Shown here: piece by piece, positions 8,161-16,156 of the stretch
Layout: every line of letters starts with the position of its first letter
Numbering within the stretch: position 1 is the first letter of the stretch
Origin: Lachnospiraceae bacterium
GTDB taxonomy: Bacteria; Bacillota; Clostridia; Lachnospirales; Lachnospiraceae
DNA length: 41,666 nucleotides
Assembly: GCA_024694055.1 (NCBI GenBank)
Contig: JAILKC010000074.1
Span: 1-41,666, forward strand
Direction: 5' to 3'
The notes under the pieces: model-generated
Seen by the model: only the letters and a program-made list of their open reading frames with translations
What the model was told of the DNA's origin: nothing
The model's database searches: none
Program-made: the position numbers and the translations under genes

Positions 8161-8580
8161 ATGGGAGTTGCGATTTTTTTTGGAATATTGATATTTGTTG
8201 CGATCAGACTCGGATCCAAATCCGGACTAGGTTTAAGCGGGCTTTTGGATCCGACTTACAGGAACAATACGTCGCAGTCTAAGTCCGCCAGCGTGAGTAA
8301 TCCACCGACTACTATACAAAAGAGTCCTGTGGCGATACGCAGAGAGCCGGCAGTTACAGCCTCTAATATGCGTAAGGAAGCACCTGTCAACAGACTGATG
8401 GATGACAGAGAGCATGATTGGCTGGCCGGACAGCTTAGAGATGAACGTGCGGCCAAAAGACGGATGAGCGATATGTTCGATCTTAAGATGGAACACACAC
8501 GTAGCTGTGAAGCAGAGATGCTTCGTGACTTTCATTCAAGTAACTGCGATGCGGAAGGTATAGATACCGCCAAGGCATGA
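8161..8580 (+). CDS. Unknown small membrane protein
   Basis: 139 aa, family not recognised. One N-terminal hydrophobic helix (VAIFFGILIFVAIRLG, residues 3-18) is followed by a Ser/Thr/Pro-rich linker and a charged, probably helical C-terminal part (about 85-125, rich in Asp, Glu, Arg). The C-terminal part contains two Cys and several His. It lies 65 bases after lexA behind AAAGGGG; a TATAAT at 8118-8123 suggests its own promoter, although the -35 is poor. Its stop codon is embedded in a 21-bp perfect inverted repeat. Confidence 0.7.
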   Translation: MGVAIFFGILIFVAIRLGSKSGLGLSGLLDPTYRNNTSQSKSASVSNPPTTIQKSPVAIRREPAVTASNMRKEAPVNRLMDDREHDWLAGQLRDERAAKRRMSDMFDLKMEHTRSCEAEMLRDFHSSNCDAEGIDTAKA

Positions 8581-8628
8581 AATACAGAGAGCTTCGTACC
8601 GGCCGGCACGAAGCTCTCTGTATTTCAT
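8577..8628. terminator. Long perfect inverted repeat, bidirectional terminator
   Basis: Bases 8577-8597 and 8608-8628 are perfect reverse complements (21 bp) around a 10-base GC-rich loop (ACCGGCCGGC). The repeat includes the stop codon of the 8161 gene and lies just before the stop of the convergent recombinase gene, so it can terminate both. Confidence 0.8.
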
Positions 8629-8642
8629 ATTATACTGCTATA

Positions 8643-9701
8643 TCATTCTTCACGCAGACGAAGCGATTTGGCGGCTTTGCGTTTGTGCTCGTCTTTCATG
8701 GCAGCATAGTGTTTACGTGTGGTATTGACATCCTTGTGTCCCAGGACATCGGCTACAAGATATATATCACCGGTTTCCTGATAGAGATTTGTACCGAAGG
8801 TACTCCGCAGCTTATGCGGAGTTATTTTTTTGACGCTTGTCACGTTGGAAGCATACTTTTTGACAAGATTCTCGACTGCACGTACCGTGATTCGCCTGTT
8901 CTGCATGGATAAAAAGAACGCATCTTCATGTCCGTCCATCGGGATTATGTGCTTACGTTCTTCCATATATGCCGTAAGAGCCTCGTATACTTCGTCTCCA
9001 AAGTATACAACATCCTCATATCCGCCCTTGCGACGTACTTTGAGTCTTGTATTGGCAAAGTCTATATCATTGATATCAAGTCCCACACATTCGGATACAC
9101 GTATTCCGGTTCCGAGCAGCAGAGTTAATAAAGCAGTGTCCCTCACGGCGGTTTTGTTGTGATATGACATCTGTTTTTTTGTCAGATTGGTGCCTGCTTC
9201 GACCTGATCCAACAGTTCGGCCACTTCGTCGGGCTCCAAACGGATTATCTCTTTTTCGTGAAGCTTGGGCATTGGAACCAAAGCTGCGGGATTGGTCTCT
9301 ATTAATTCGTTCTTGAAATAGTAGTTATAAAAAGAACGAAGCGATGCAAGCTTTCTGCTTTTGCCGCGTTCTTCGTTGAGTACTTCTTCGTCTTCCGAAT
9401 TGGTGTAAAGCGAGAGATATTCCATATATTCTTCAATATCTTCCCGGCCGATCCGATCAAGTATGTTCATCGGAAGATCGCAGATATCATACTTTCGACA
9501 TTCTGCGTTGTTCTTCATCATATATTCAAAGAAGACCCGCAGATCATAGGCATAAGCGATCTTGGTGCGGGATGCCATGGTGTCATTGTTGCCGCGAAAG
9601 AACATCTTGCAGAAGGATGGAAGAGTGGCAAGCAGTTCACGAAGCTTCTCGGTATTCTCTTTATTGACTTTATCGTGGTAATTCAGATTATTGGATGCCA
9701 T
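8643..9701 (-). CDS. Tyrosine recombinase (XerC/XerD type)
   Basis: 352 aa. N-terminal SAM-like core-binding domain (about 20-135) and catalytic domain (about 155-345) with Arg in GTGIRVSE, Lys in RRKGGYED, HKLR (HxxR), LGHKD and nucleophile Tyr in TTRKHYAAM. It cuts and rejoins DNA through a phosphotyrosine intermediate. The length and simple two-domain build match Xer-like recombinases, and neighbours are chromosomal housekeeping genes; no phage genes or att sites are visible, so I favour a chromosomal Xer-type role over a phage integrase. It starts 3 bases after the TtcA-like gene, so both are cotranscribed. Confidence 0.88.
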   Translation of the reverse strand: MASNNLNYHDKVNKENTEKLRELLATLPSFCKMFFRGNNDTMASRTKIAYAYDLRVFFEYMMKNNAECRKYDICDLPMNILDRIGREDIEEYMEYLSLYTNSEDEEVLNEERGKSRKLASLRSFYNYYFKNELIETNPAALVPMPKLHEKEIIRLEPDEVAELLDQVEAGTNLTKKQMSYHNKTAVRDTALLTLLLGTGIRVSECVGLDINDIDFANTRLKVRRKGGYEDVVYFGDEVYEALTAYMEERKHIIPMDGHEDAFFLSMQNRRITVRAVENLVKKYASNVTSVKKITPHKLRSTFGTNLYQETGDIYLVADVLGHKDVNTTRKHYAAMKDEHKRKAAKSLRLREE

Positions 9702-9704
9702 GTA

Positions 9705-10439
9705 TCAGTAGTGTGCTCCTTCTTGCCTTTCCCAACCTTTGATATTACTGTCACATATCGCTGTAAACATCCTGTTTTTGATTGCGGGATCCTCGACCAT
9801 CATCTGCTTTAACAGATTGTGCGCATATTCCCGCCTTGTATTGCCGTCAGCGGGACAGGTACTCTTGACGACAGGGATGTCATATCTTCGCATAAAGCCT
9901 ATTACATCCGCTTCATGTACGTATATAAGCGGCCTTATGACCGTTACGCACATACGGTCAAGGTAAGTGACGGGGGCAAAAGTATGAAACCTGCCCTCGT
10001 ACATAAGCGAAAGCAGCATTGTCTCAACTACATCATCTCTGTGATGTGCATAGGCGACCTTATTGCAACCGAGTTCTTTGATGGTCTCATTAAGCGCTCC
10101 CTTACGCATCTTGGCACAGAGGGAACAGGGACTTGACTCCTTGCGCTCATCAAAAACTATCTGTGCAATATCGGTGTGGACAATGTGATAGTCAACACCA
10201 AGTTTATCACATAGAGCAGATACACCTTCAAAGTTCATGCCTTTAAACCCGACATCGACTGTGATTGCTATTATTTCAAAATGCTTTGGATAAAACTGCA
10301 TAAGTCCATGCAGAGCATAGAGCAAAGTAAGACTATCTTTTCCGCCGGATATACCTACGGCGATCCGATCACCTTCCTCTATCATATTGTAATCATCGAT
10401 GGCTCGACGAGCATAACTGTATAATTTCTGAAGTTTCAT
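9705..10439 (-). CDS. TtcA-like PP-loop tRNA-thiolation ATPase
   Basis: 244 aa. PP-loop SGGKDS near residues 30-35 activates a substrate by adenylation; CSLC near 110-113 and CP in STCPADG provide Cys residues typical of TtcA, which makes 2-thiocytidine in tRNA using an Fe-S cluster. The RREYAHNLL motif is typical of TtcA/TilS-related proteins. The protein is shorter than E. coli TtcA (about 310 aa), as is usual for the Bacillota group. Substrate assignment is therefore tentative. Divergent from the AI-2E transporter with only 46 bases between them. Confidence 0.8.
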   Translation of the reverse strand: MKLQKLYSYARRAIDDYNMIEEGDRIAVGISGGKDSLTLLYALHGLMQFYPKHFEIIAITVDVGFKGMNFEGVSALCDKLGVDYHIVHTDIAQIVFDERKESSPCSLCAKMRKGALNETIKELGCNKVAYAHHRDDVVETMLLSLMYEGRFHTFAPVTYLDRMCVTVIRPLIYVHEADVIGFMRRYDIPVVKSTCPADGNTRREYAHNLLKQMMVEDPAIKNRMFTAICDSNIKGWERQEGAHY

Positions 10440-10470
10440 GCAAAATATTATAACTTATTTTGCAAGGATA

Positions 10471-10479
10471 TGATATACT
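10471..10479 (+). promoter_or_regulatory. Extended -10 promoter placing the transcript start at the ATG
   Basis: TG-A-TATACT (10471-10479) is an extended -10 element; only 6 bases separate it from the ATG at 10486, so RNA would begin at or beside the start codon. No good -35 is seen. If the ATG at 10510 is used instead, GAAGAG upstream could serve as ribosome site. Confidence 0.5.
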
Positions 10480-10485
10480 GTTTTT

Positions 10486-11916
10486 ATGAGTAAAGAAGAG
10501 AAACGTAAAATGAAGTTATATTCCGGCAAGTACTTTAAATGGGGGCTTACCGGTTTTTTGGTCGCTTTAAGCAGCAGCGTGGCGATCTATCTTATATTCC
10601 ACTTTAAGGATTTTACGGGTGGGATATCGTATGCATTAGGTGTGTTCACGCCGATTATCTACGGGCTTGTGATAGCATACCTGCTTAATCCTATTATGCG
10701 CTTTTTTGAGGTTAAATGTATTGGCAGGTATTACGAAAAACATGGCATAGTAGCGACTAAATCAGACAAGAAGCGTATCAGGACCATATCTGTGATTGCT
10801 ACTATAATCATCGTGAGCCTGCTTATATATGCGTTCTTTAATTCGGTATTGCCGCAGTTGATATCCTCTATCGAGACTCTTATCAATAACTTTCCGACCT
10901 ATTACAAGAATATCATCGGGTATGGTAACAGTCTTGCTGAGAAGTATAAGCTTTTAGACAATCCGGATCTGATCGCTCTGTACGACAAGTATTCGCTTGA
11001 CATAGAAGAGTTTATCAAAGATAACATTTTTCCTAATGTCAAGACTACGGTCAGAAGCCTTTCTACCGGTGTCAAGACTGCGGTCAGCGCTGTGCTCAAT
11101 CTTTTGCTTGGTATTATTTTTGCGGTATATCTGCTCTCAAGCAAAGAGAAGTATATAGGTATGGTCAAAAAGATTATGTATTCCCTTATGCCCAAGGAAA
11201 GAGTCAATGATCTGATGACTGATTTAAGATTCATTGATAAGACCTTTGGCGGCTTCTTAATAGGCAAGATAGTTGATTCTATCATTATTGGCATCCTTTG
11301 CTTTATAGGACTCAGCATTTTTAAGGTGCCTTTTGCGGTACTTGTAAGCGTTATTGTCGGAGTGACCAATATCATTCCGTTCTTCGGACCATATTTGGGT
11401 GCTGTACCGAGTGCATTTATCATATTGCTCATTGATCCGAAGAAGTGTCTTACTTTCCTTATTTTTGTCCTTGTATTGCAACAGATTGATGGCAATGTGA
11501 TCGGACCTACGATACTTGGCAGTTCAATAGGCGTATCAAGTTTCTGGATCGTGGTATCGATCACTGTATTTGGTAGATTCTTCGGCGTTGGCGGCATGCT
11601 TATAGGGGTACCGTGTTTTGCATGCGCTTATGCATTCATCCGCAGAAGAGTCAATAACAGACTTGCTAAAAAAGGTATGTCCATTGCGACACTGTCATAC
11701 GCTCAGGCCGCATACATGGATGAGGAGAATAAGCTTATCCCTTTAAGCGTATCCAAACAGAGCGGACAGCAGTACAGCCGATATATAGAGCTTAATCCGT
11801 CCATGAACGGTATAGAAGAAGGCAAAAGATCACTTATCTTAAGGATAGGTGATGGTTGCCTACATATAATCAATAAGCTCAAAGAGAAGATTGTTTCTAT
11901 TAAGGGGAGACTATGA
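10486..11916 (+). CDS. AI-2E family transporter (UPF0118)
   Basis: 476 aa multi-pass membrane protein of the PF01594 family. About eight hydrophobic segments: 16-38 and 50-72 near the N-terminus, about 105-130, then a large soluble segment (about 130-190) typical of the family, and four or five helices between 200 and 385. The motifs GVTNIIPFFGPYLGAVP and the QQIDGNVIGP stretch are characteristic. Members export small molecules or act as antiporters; the autoinducer-2 role of TqsA should not be assumed. The last 90 residues are hydrophilic and cytoplasmic. The next gene overlaps by 4 bases, indicating translational coupling to a diguanylate cyclase. Confidence 0.9.
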   Translation: MSKEEKRKMKLYSGKYFKWGLTGFLVALSSSVAIYLIFHFKDFTGGISYALGVFTPIIYGLVIAYLLNPIMRFFEVKCIGRYYEKHGIVATKSDKKRIRTISVIATIIIVSLLIYAFFNSVLPQLISSIETLINNFPTYYKNIIGYGNSLAEKYKLLDNPDLIALYDKYSLDIEEFIKDNIFPNVKTTVRSLSTGVKTAVSAVLNLLLGIIFAVYLLSSKEKYIGMVKKIMYSLMPKERVNDLMTDLRFIDKTFGGFLIGKIVDSIIIGILCFIGLSIFKVPFAVLVSVIVGVTNIIPFFGPYLGAVPSAFIILLIDPKKCLTFLIFVLVLQQIDGNVIGPTILGSSIGVSSFWIVVSITVFGRFFGVGGMLIGVPCFACAYAFIRRRVNNRLAKKGMSIATLSYAQAAYMDEENKLIPLSVSKQSGQQYSRYIELNPSMNGIEEGKRSLILRIGDGCLHIINKLKEKIVSIKGRL

Positions 11917-14078
11917 CCATACTTTATTCTGCCAAGATTAAAGCCTGCTTAATCACCTATTTTGTGATATTGTTTTTGTTTCTGTATCATGTTCTGTTTT
12001 TTGCAGATATTCAGGATTACTTTAATGCTGCCCGTAATGCTGCGGCCAATGATTATACGGATAATTGGATGCTTGAATCTGGAGAGTGTGTGGATATCGA
12101 TGATATCAGTTCCAAAGGCTTTAAGGAAGGCGTTACCGTATCAAAGGTGCTTCCGGAGAACATGGAAGAAACAGATTCTATTTGCTTTTCCACCAGCAAT
12201 CTGAAGTTTGACGTATATGTGGATGATAAGCTGATCTATTCCTATGATACAAAAAAGAATTTTACCGGCAACGGAGACGGTATAGCATATCATATGATTG
12301 GATTGGGGCCCAAGGATGAGGGTGCTGTTATACGCATTGAAGGCAGGAGCGCCTTTTCTGACAAACACGGTGGACGCCTTAATAATATGAAGTACGGAAG
12401 GGAGGAGAACTTCCGCTATTTCCTGATGAGAAACAATATGGTCGGCGTGGTACTTTCATTTTTGATGACCATCTTTGGTGTGGTTGTTGCCGTATTCTAT
12501 TTTGGCATGCGTCGCAAGAATGCGATCATCGGTTCGGCATGGGCTCTTGGCCTGTCAGCCATATTGTTTGGGCTGTGGAGTATATGTGATACCGGTATTC
12601 CTCAGCTTCTTACAGGAACTACATATGCTTCCAGAGAACTTGTATACGGGATTCTTAATCTGGCCGGAATGCCGCTTGTATTCTTTTTGTATTCGGTGAC
12701 AAAGAGCAAGAGACGTGTTTTTTTCTATCTGTCATTTCTGATCACGGTTTTGAGCCTGGGTGGTCTGACATTTTGCAGATATGCGTTGGGCATTGATCTG
12801 CACCAACTCTCGGCGCTTCTCTATACATCTTATGGGTTGCATTTGGCGATTTTTCTTGTCATGCTGATAGACAACGAGATATACTGCCGCCGTAAAAAGA
12901 TGTCTTCAAATCTTTTGTATTTCTATATTGGCACAGGAATATTTATTGCAGCGGCATCCATTGATATGATCAGATACAGCATAGATAAAAAAGGATCGAT
13001 TGGTCATGGCAGTTGGCTTAGATTTGGGTTGGTATTCTTTCTGCTGTTTGTGGCGTTTCAGATCTTTGACTGGTGGTCAAGGGAGAAATCATCTCTTGAA
13101 AGAGACCGTTTTGTAAACAGACTTCTCCAATACATAATGGATGCAATGGATCCGGAAGAAAAAATCAATAAAGTCCTTGAGTATATGTGTGAAGAACTTG
13201 ATGCTGACCGCGCATATATTTTTGAGGATATGAGGGATGGCACATTTGATAACACATATGAGTACTGCAATATAGGCGTTACGTCGGAAATCGACAATCT
13301 TAAAGGCCTGCCTTATGACGGTGTTGTGGATGTCTGGTATCAGCAATATATGTCCGGTGGACATGTGTTGATATACGATATTGAGAAGTATCGTGAAGTC
13401 AGCATGAATATGTATAATGTATTGAAACCTCAGGGGATTGAGACCCTTGTGACCGGACCGCTTATACTGGAGGGTGAATACATCGGTTTCTTTGGCGTGG
13501 ACAATCCGCCTCCGGCAAGAATGGAAGAGATATCGGAGATCATCGGTCTGCTTACGTATTTTCTGTCAGAACTTGTGGCCAGAAGAGATTATCAGAGACG
13601 TTTGGTTGAATACAGCTATCAGGATTTCCTTACGGGGGTAGGCAACAGGCGCGCCATAAAACAGTTTGAGATTAAAAACCTTGATACTTCACAGCCGTAT
13701 GGCTTTATCATGTGTGATATCAACGGACTTAAGTCAGTAAATGACAACGAAGGTCATGATGCGGGCGATGAACTGATAAAGAATGTTGCAAACTGCCTGA
13801 TCGGTATATTCGGAAAGAGTAATATATTCAGGATGGGCGGAGACGAGTTTGCCGTATATGCGTTTGAAGATACTGCTCAGATACTTCAGGATAAGATTGA
13901 TTCCTTTAAGAAAATGATCGATGAAAAAGGCTATCATGTGGCTGTCGGTTATTCTTATGCGGAAGAGGGGGATCCGGACTACAGAACCCGTAAGACTGAA
14001 GCAGATAACAAAATGTATGATGCCAAACGTGAATTTTATCTCAATGGCAATGACAGACGCAGGAGAGGAACCGATTGA
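11913..14078 (+). CDS. Membrane diguanylate cyclase: 7TM-DISM-like sensor, GAF, GGDEF
   Basis: 721 aa. One N-terminal helix (about 8-30), an extracytoplasmic beta domain (about 45-165, FDVYVDDKLIYSY), seven membrane helices (about 170-390), a GAF-like domain (about 410-545) and a C-terminal GGDEF domain (about 560-715). The active-site signature GGDEF is intact (RMGGDEFAVY), with DFLTGVGNRRA and DINGLKSVND also present; no RxxD inhibitory site precedes it. Expected to make c-di-GMP from GTP in response to an external and an intracellular cue. The 7TMR-DISM layout binds carbohydrates in some proteins, but the ligand here is unknown. Overlaps the transporter gene by ATGA. Confidence 0.9.
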   Translation: MTILYSAKIKACLITYFVILFLFLYHVLFFADIQDYFNAARNAAANDYTDNWMLESGECVDIDDISSKGFKEGVTVSKVLPENMEETDSICFSTSNLKFDVYVDDKLIYSYDTKKNFTGNGDGIAYHMIGLGPKDEGAVIRIEGRSAFSDKHGGRLNNMKYGREENFRYFLMRNNMVGVVLSFLMTIFGVVVAVFYFGMRRKNAIIGSAWALGLSAILFGLWSICDTGIPQLLTGTTYASRELVYGILNLAGMPLVFFLYSVTKSKRRVFFYLSFLITVLSLGGLTFCRYALGIDLHQLSALLYTSYGLHLAIFLVMLIDNEIYCRRKKMSSNLLYFYIGTGIFIAAASIDMIRYSIDKKGSIGHGSWLRFGLVFFLLFVAFQIFDWWSREKSSLERDRFVNRLLQYIMDAMDPEEKINKVLEYMCEELDADRAYIFEDMRDGTFDNTYEYCNIGVTSEIDNLKGLPYDGVVDVWYQQYMSGGHVLIYDIEKYREVSMNMYNVLKPQGIETLVTGPLILEGEYIGFFGVDNPPPARMEEISEIIGLLTYFLSELVARRDYQRRLVEYSYQDFLTGVGNRRAIKQFEIKNLDTSQPYGFIMCDINGLKSVNDNEGHDAGDELIKNVANCLIGIFGKSNIFRMGGDEFAVYAFEDTAQILQDKIDSFKKMIDEKGYHVAVGYSYAEEGDPDYRTRKTEADNKMYDAKREFYLNGNDRRRRGTD

Positions 14079-14130
14079 TGATATACGCTTCAATGACGTA
14101 TGATATAAATCGGATTTGATCATGATCATA

Positions 14131-14157
14131 ATAAGGAGGCGAAAAGCGCCTCCTTAT
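14131..14157. terminator. Hairpin between convergent genes
   Basis: ATAAGGAGGCG and CGCCTCCTTAT form a perfect 11-bp stem with a 5-base loop, between the GGDEF gene and the convergent small gene. No long T-run follows on either side, so efficiency is uncertain. Confidence 0.65.
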
Positions 14158-14158
14158 A

Positions 14159-14380
14159 TTATATTGATTCTTCGGCTTTTTCGTTCGTGTTCTCGGCAAT
14201 GACCTCCTCAAATGCTTTGAGTGCGGCTTCTTCCACGGCGTCATCATAGCCCACAAGAGCTGCAAAAGGTGAAAACTGTGCGGCTCTGTCGGGAAGCGGC
14301 ATATGCGTATGCTTTAAGGATACATGGTGAGGATGATCGATGATCCTCTCGTATTTGGTGATATCAGAACATTTACTCAT
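14159..14380 (-). CDS. Small YolD-like partner of the Y-family polymerase
   Basis: 73 aa. The segment HHVSLKHTHMPLPDRAAQF followed by SPFAALVGYDDA is a conserved block of small Bacillota proteins encoded next to Y-family polymerases, often annotated YolD-like. Its ATG overlaps the polymerase stop codon (ATGA), so translation is coupled. The protein likely assists or limits the polymerase during SOS, by analogy with the YolD-UvrX pairing; no direct function is visible in the sequence. Confidence 0.78.
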   Translation of the reverse strand: MSKCSDITKYERIIDHPHHVSLKHTHMPLPDRAAQFSPFAALVGYDDAVEEAALKAFEEVIAENTNEKAEESI

Positions 14381-15903
14381 GCTTTATGTCCTCCGATCTG
14401 ATCATTACGCTTTATGGTCATAGCGCATTCCTGAAGGTCCGTGCCTTTTAATACGGCATTCTTGCCAAAGCGCTTCTTAAGCTCGAGTGTGGCTTTTTGA
14501 AGTGCTTTTTCTTTATTTAGTTTTTCTTCTTCGATACGATCGCGTTCATCACGCATGTCATAATCGGTAAAAAGATCAAGTTGCTCGTATGAAGGGGTGG
14601 CCGATGCCTCGGACTCTTCCACGGTATGAGATGCCGTGATGGAAATGCGTCTTACAGTGAGCATGGGATCGGTCATCTCGTCGTATAATCTTACGGCTGC
14701 TTCGGTAAAAAGTCGCGTGGACGCTGTAAAACGAGGGAGATTGGCTGAACCGTGGGCGGGTTCCGGAACCTGTCGACCGTAGTAGTCAACGGAGATCCTG
14801 CCTTTGTAGGTCTTTCTTACGATATCATCATCAAGTGCGGTTCTGTCATAGCCGATATGAAGAACCAATTGGTCGGTGACAAGTCCCTTGTCAACGAGGT
14901 CAAGCGACAGAACATCTGCCATCTCACGTACAATGATACGAGCTTCATCGTGTGTATATGGGCGCATAAGTACCTGTCCTGAGCCCAATGATGAAGCTTT
15001 GGGCTTGTATGACTTGATATGCTCCATGAGACATGGCTCATAGCCCCAGGCATGATCGATCAGTAACTCTGCATTGACGCCAAAGAGCCTGTAGAGCAGA
15101 TCTTCATCCTGTTCGGAGCATAGCGCTATATCACCCATAGTGAACATTCCCTGCGCGGCAAGCCTCTTGGCAGTACCTCGTCCAACGCGCCAAAAATCTG
15201 TAATGGGAGTATGAGACCAGAGATTGCGTCTGTAAGAAGACTCGTCAAGTTCTGCTATACGTACGCCATTTGCATCCGGGCGTATATGCTTGGCCCATAT
15301 GTCCATTGCGACCTTACAAAGGTAGAGATTCGTCCCGATACCGGCCGTGGCGGTGATGCCGACGGCTTCGTATATATCAAGTATCACCTTCATGATAAGA
15401 GCTCTCGGGCTCAACTCATATATCTTAAGATAATCGGTAACATCTATGAATACTTCGTCGCATGAATATACATGAATGTCCTCGGGAGCAAAATATCGCA
15501 GATAGATCCGATATATGTTCGTACTGTACTTCATATACTTGGCCATGTGCGGCGTGGCTATGATAAAATCAAGCTTAAGAGTAGGATCTGCCTTGATATC
15601 CGGATCATTATGAGAACTGCCGGAAAAAGAACCGCCTTTAAGCGCCGAAAGCCTGTCAGCATTGACGTGCTCTACGGTCTGCTTGACTTCAAACAGTCGT
15701 ATACGTCCGGGGATACCGTAAGACTTAAGCGATGGAGATACAGCCAGGCATATGGTCTTGTCCGTACGTGAAGCATCGGCCACAACGAGATTGGTCGTAA
15801 GCGGATCGAGCCCACGTTCCTTGCATTCCACGGATGCATAAAATGACTTGAGATCTATAGCGGCATATATGCGGTTATCGTAAGTTACGGTCTTGTCATC
15901 CAT
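14377..15903 (-). CDS. Y-family (ImpB/UmuC/UvrX-like) translesion DNA polymerase
   Basis: 508 aa. Palm and fingers motifs IYAAIDLKSFYASVE (first metal Asp) and YSCDEVFIDVTDY (Asp-Glu catalytic pair), then GITATAGIGTNLYLCKVAMD and the helix-hairpin-helix region WRVGRGTAKRL; the C-terminal little-finger domain follows (about 310-440). It copies past damaged template bases with low fidelity. A TATAAT -10 element and a LexA-like box lie immediately upstream, so it belongs to the SOS set with lexA. The C-terminal 70 residues are charged and helical and may hold a clamp-binding segment (YEQLDLF near 455-461 fits the QLxLF pattern). Start ATG lies only 6 bases from the -10, so the mRNA may be leaderless. 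Confidence 0.92.
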   Translation of the reverse strand: MDDKTVTYDNRIYAAIDLKSFYASVECKERGLDPLTTNLVVADASRTDKTICLAVSPSLKSYGIPGRIRLFEVKQTVEHVNADRLSALKGGSFSGSSHNDPDIKADPTLKLDFIIATPHMAKYMKYSTNIYRIYLRYFAPEDIHVYSCDEVFIDVTDYLKIYELSPRALIMKVILDIYEAVGITATAGIGTNLYLCKVAMDIWAKHIRPDANGVRIAELDESSYRRNLWSHTPITDFWRVGRGTAKRLAAQGMFTMGDIALCSEQDEDLLYRLFGVNAELLIDHAWGYEPCLMEHIKSYKPKASSLGSGQVLMRPYTHDEARIIVREMADVLSLDLVDKGLVTDQLVLHIGYDRTALDDDIVRKTYKGRISVDYYGRQVPEPAHGSANLPRFTASTRLFTEAAVRLYDEMTDPMLTVRRISITASHTVEESEASATPSYEQLDLFTDYDMRDERDRIEEEKLNKEKALQKATLELKKRFGKNAVLKGTDLQECAMTIKRNDQIGGHKA

Positions 15904-15909
15904 AAGAGA

Positions 15910-15938
15910 ATTATACCAAACAAATGTTCAGGACGCAA
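15910..15938 (-). promoter_or_regulatory. SOS promoter of the Y-family polymerase with LexA-like box
   Basis: Minus strand: TATAAT at 15915-15910, a poor -35 (TTGCGT, 15938-15933) at 17 bases, and CAAACAAATGTTCA at 15917-15930 in the spacer, matching the LexA pattern NAAAC/GAAC-AAAT-GTTC. Position inside the promoter spacer fits repression by LexA. Confidence 0.7.
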
Positions 15939-15974
15939 TGTCGGTTTTGGCGAAACGGATTTATAAGGTTCGGA

Positions 15975-16005
15975 TTGTCAGAACTCCGACAAAAAATGAT
16001 ATAAT
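15975..16005 (+). promoter_or_regulatory. Extended -10 promoter with possible operator for the xylan operon
   Basis: TATAAT at 16000-16005 is preceded by TG at 15997-15998 (extended -10). Just upstream, 15975-15992 is an imperfect 18-base palindrome (TTGTC...GACAA arms), which could bind a regulator over the -35 position. This would leave a leader of about 145 bases before the first gene at 16157; I see no clear structure in that leader. Confidence 0.6.
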
Positions 16006-16156
16006 TAAGTTCGGAATATAAGAAGAATATAATCTGTGCGGATGATAGGATAAATTATGTTTTGCCGCAAAAGAAATATCCGGCAAGGCGCGTTTGCAGG
16101 GTCGCAGAATACATACGAAAAATGATTATCACATTTAGTGAGAATGGAGACTGGTT

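Noticed and set aside
8643-9701. Phage or mobile-element integrase
   Set aside because: No phage genes, direct repeats or tRNA nearby; housekeeping neighbours and Xer-like size favour a chromosomal recombinase.
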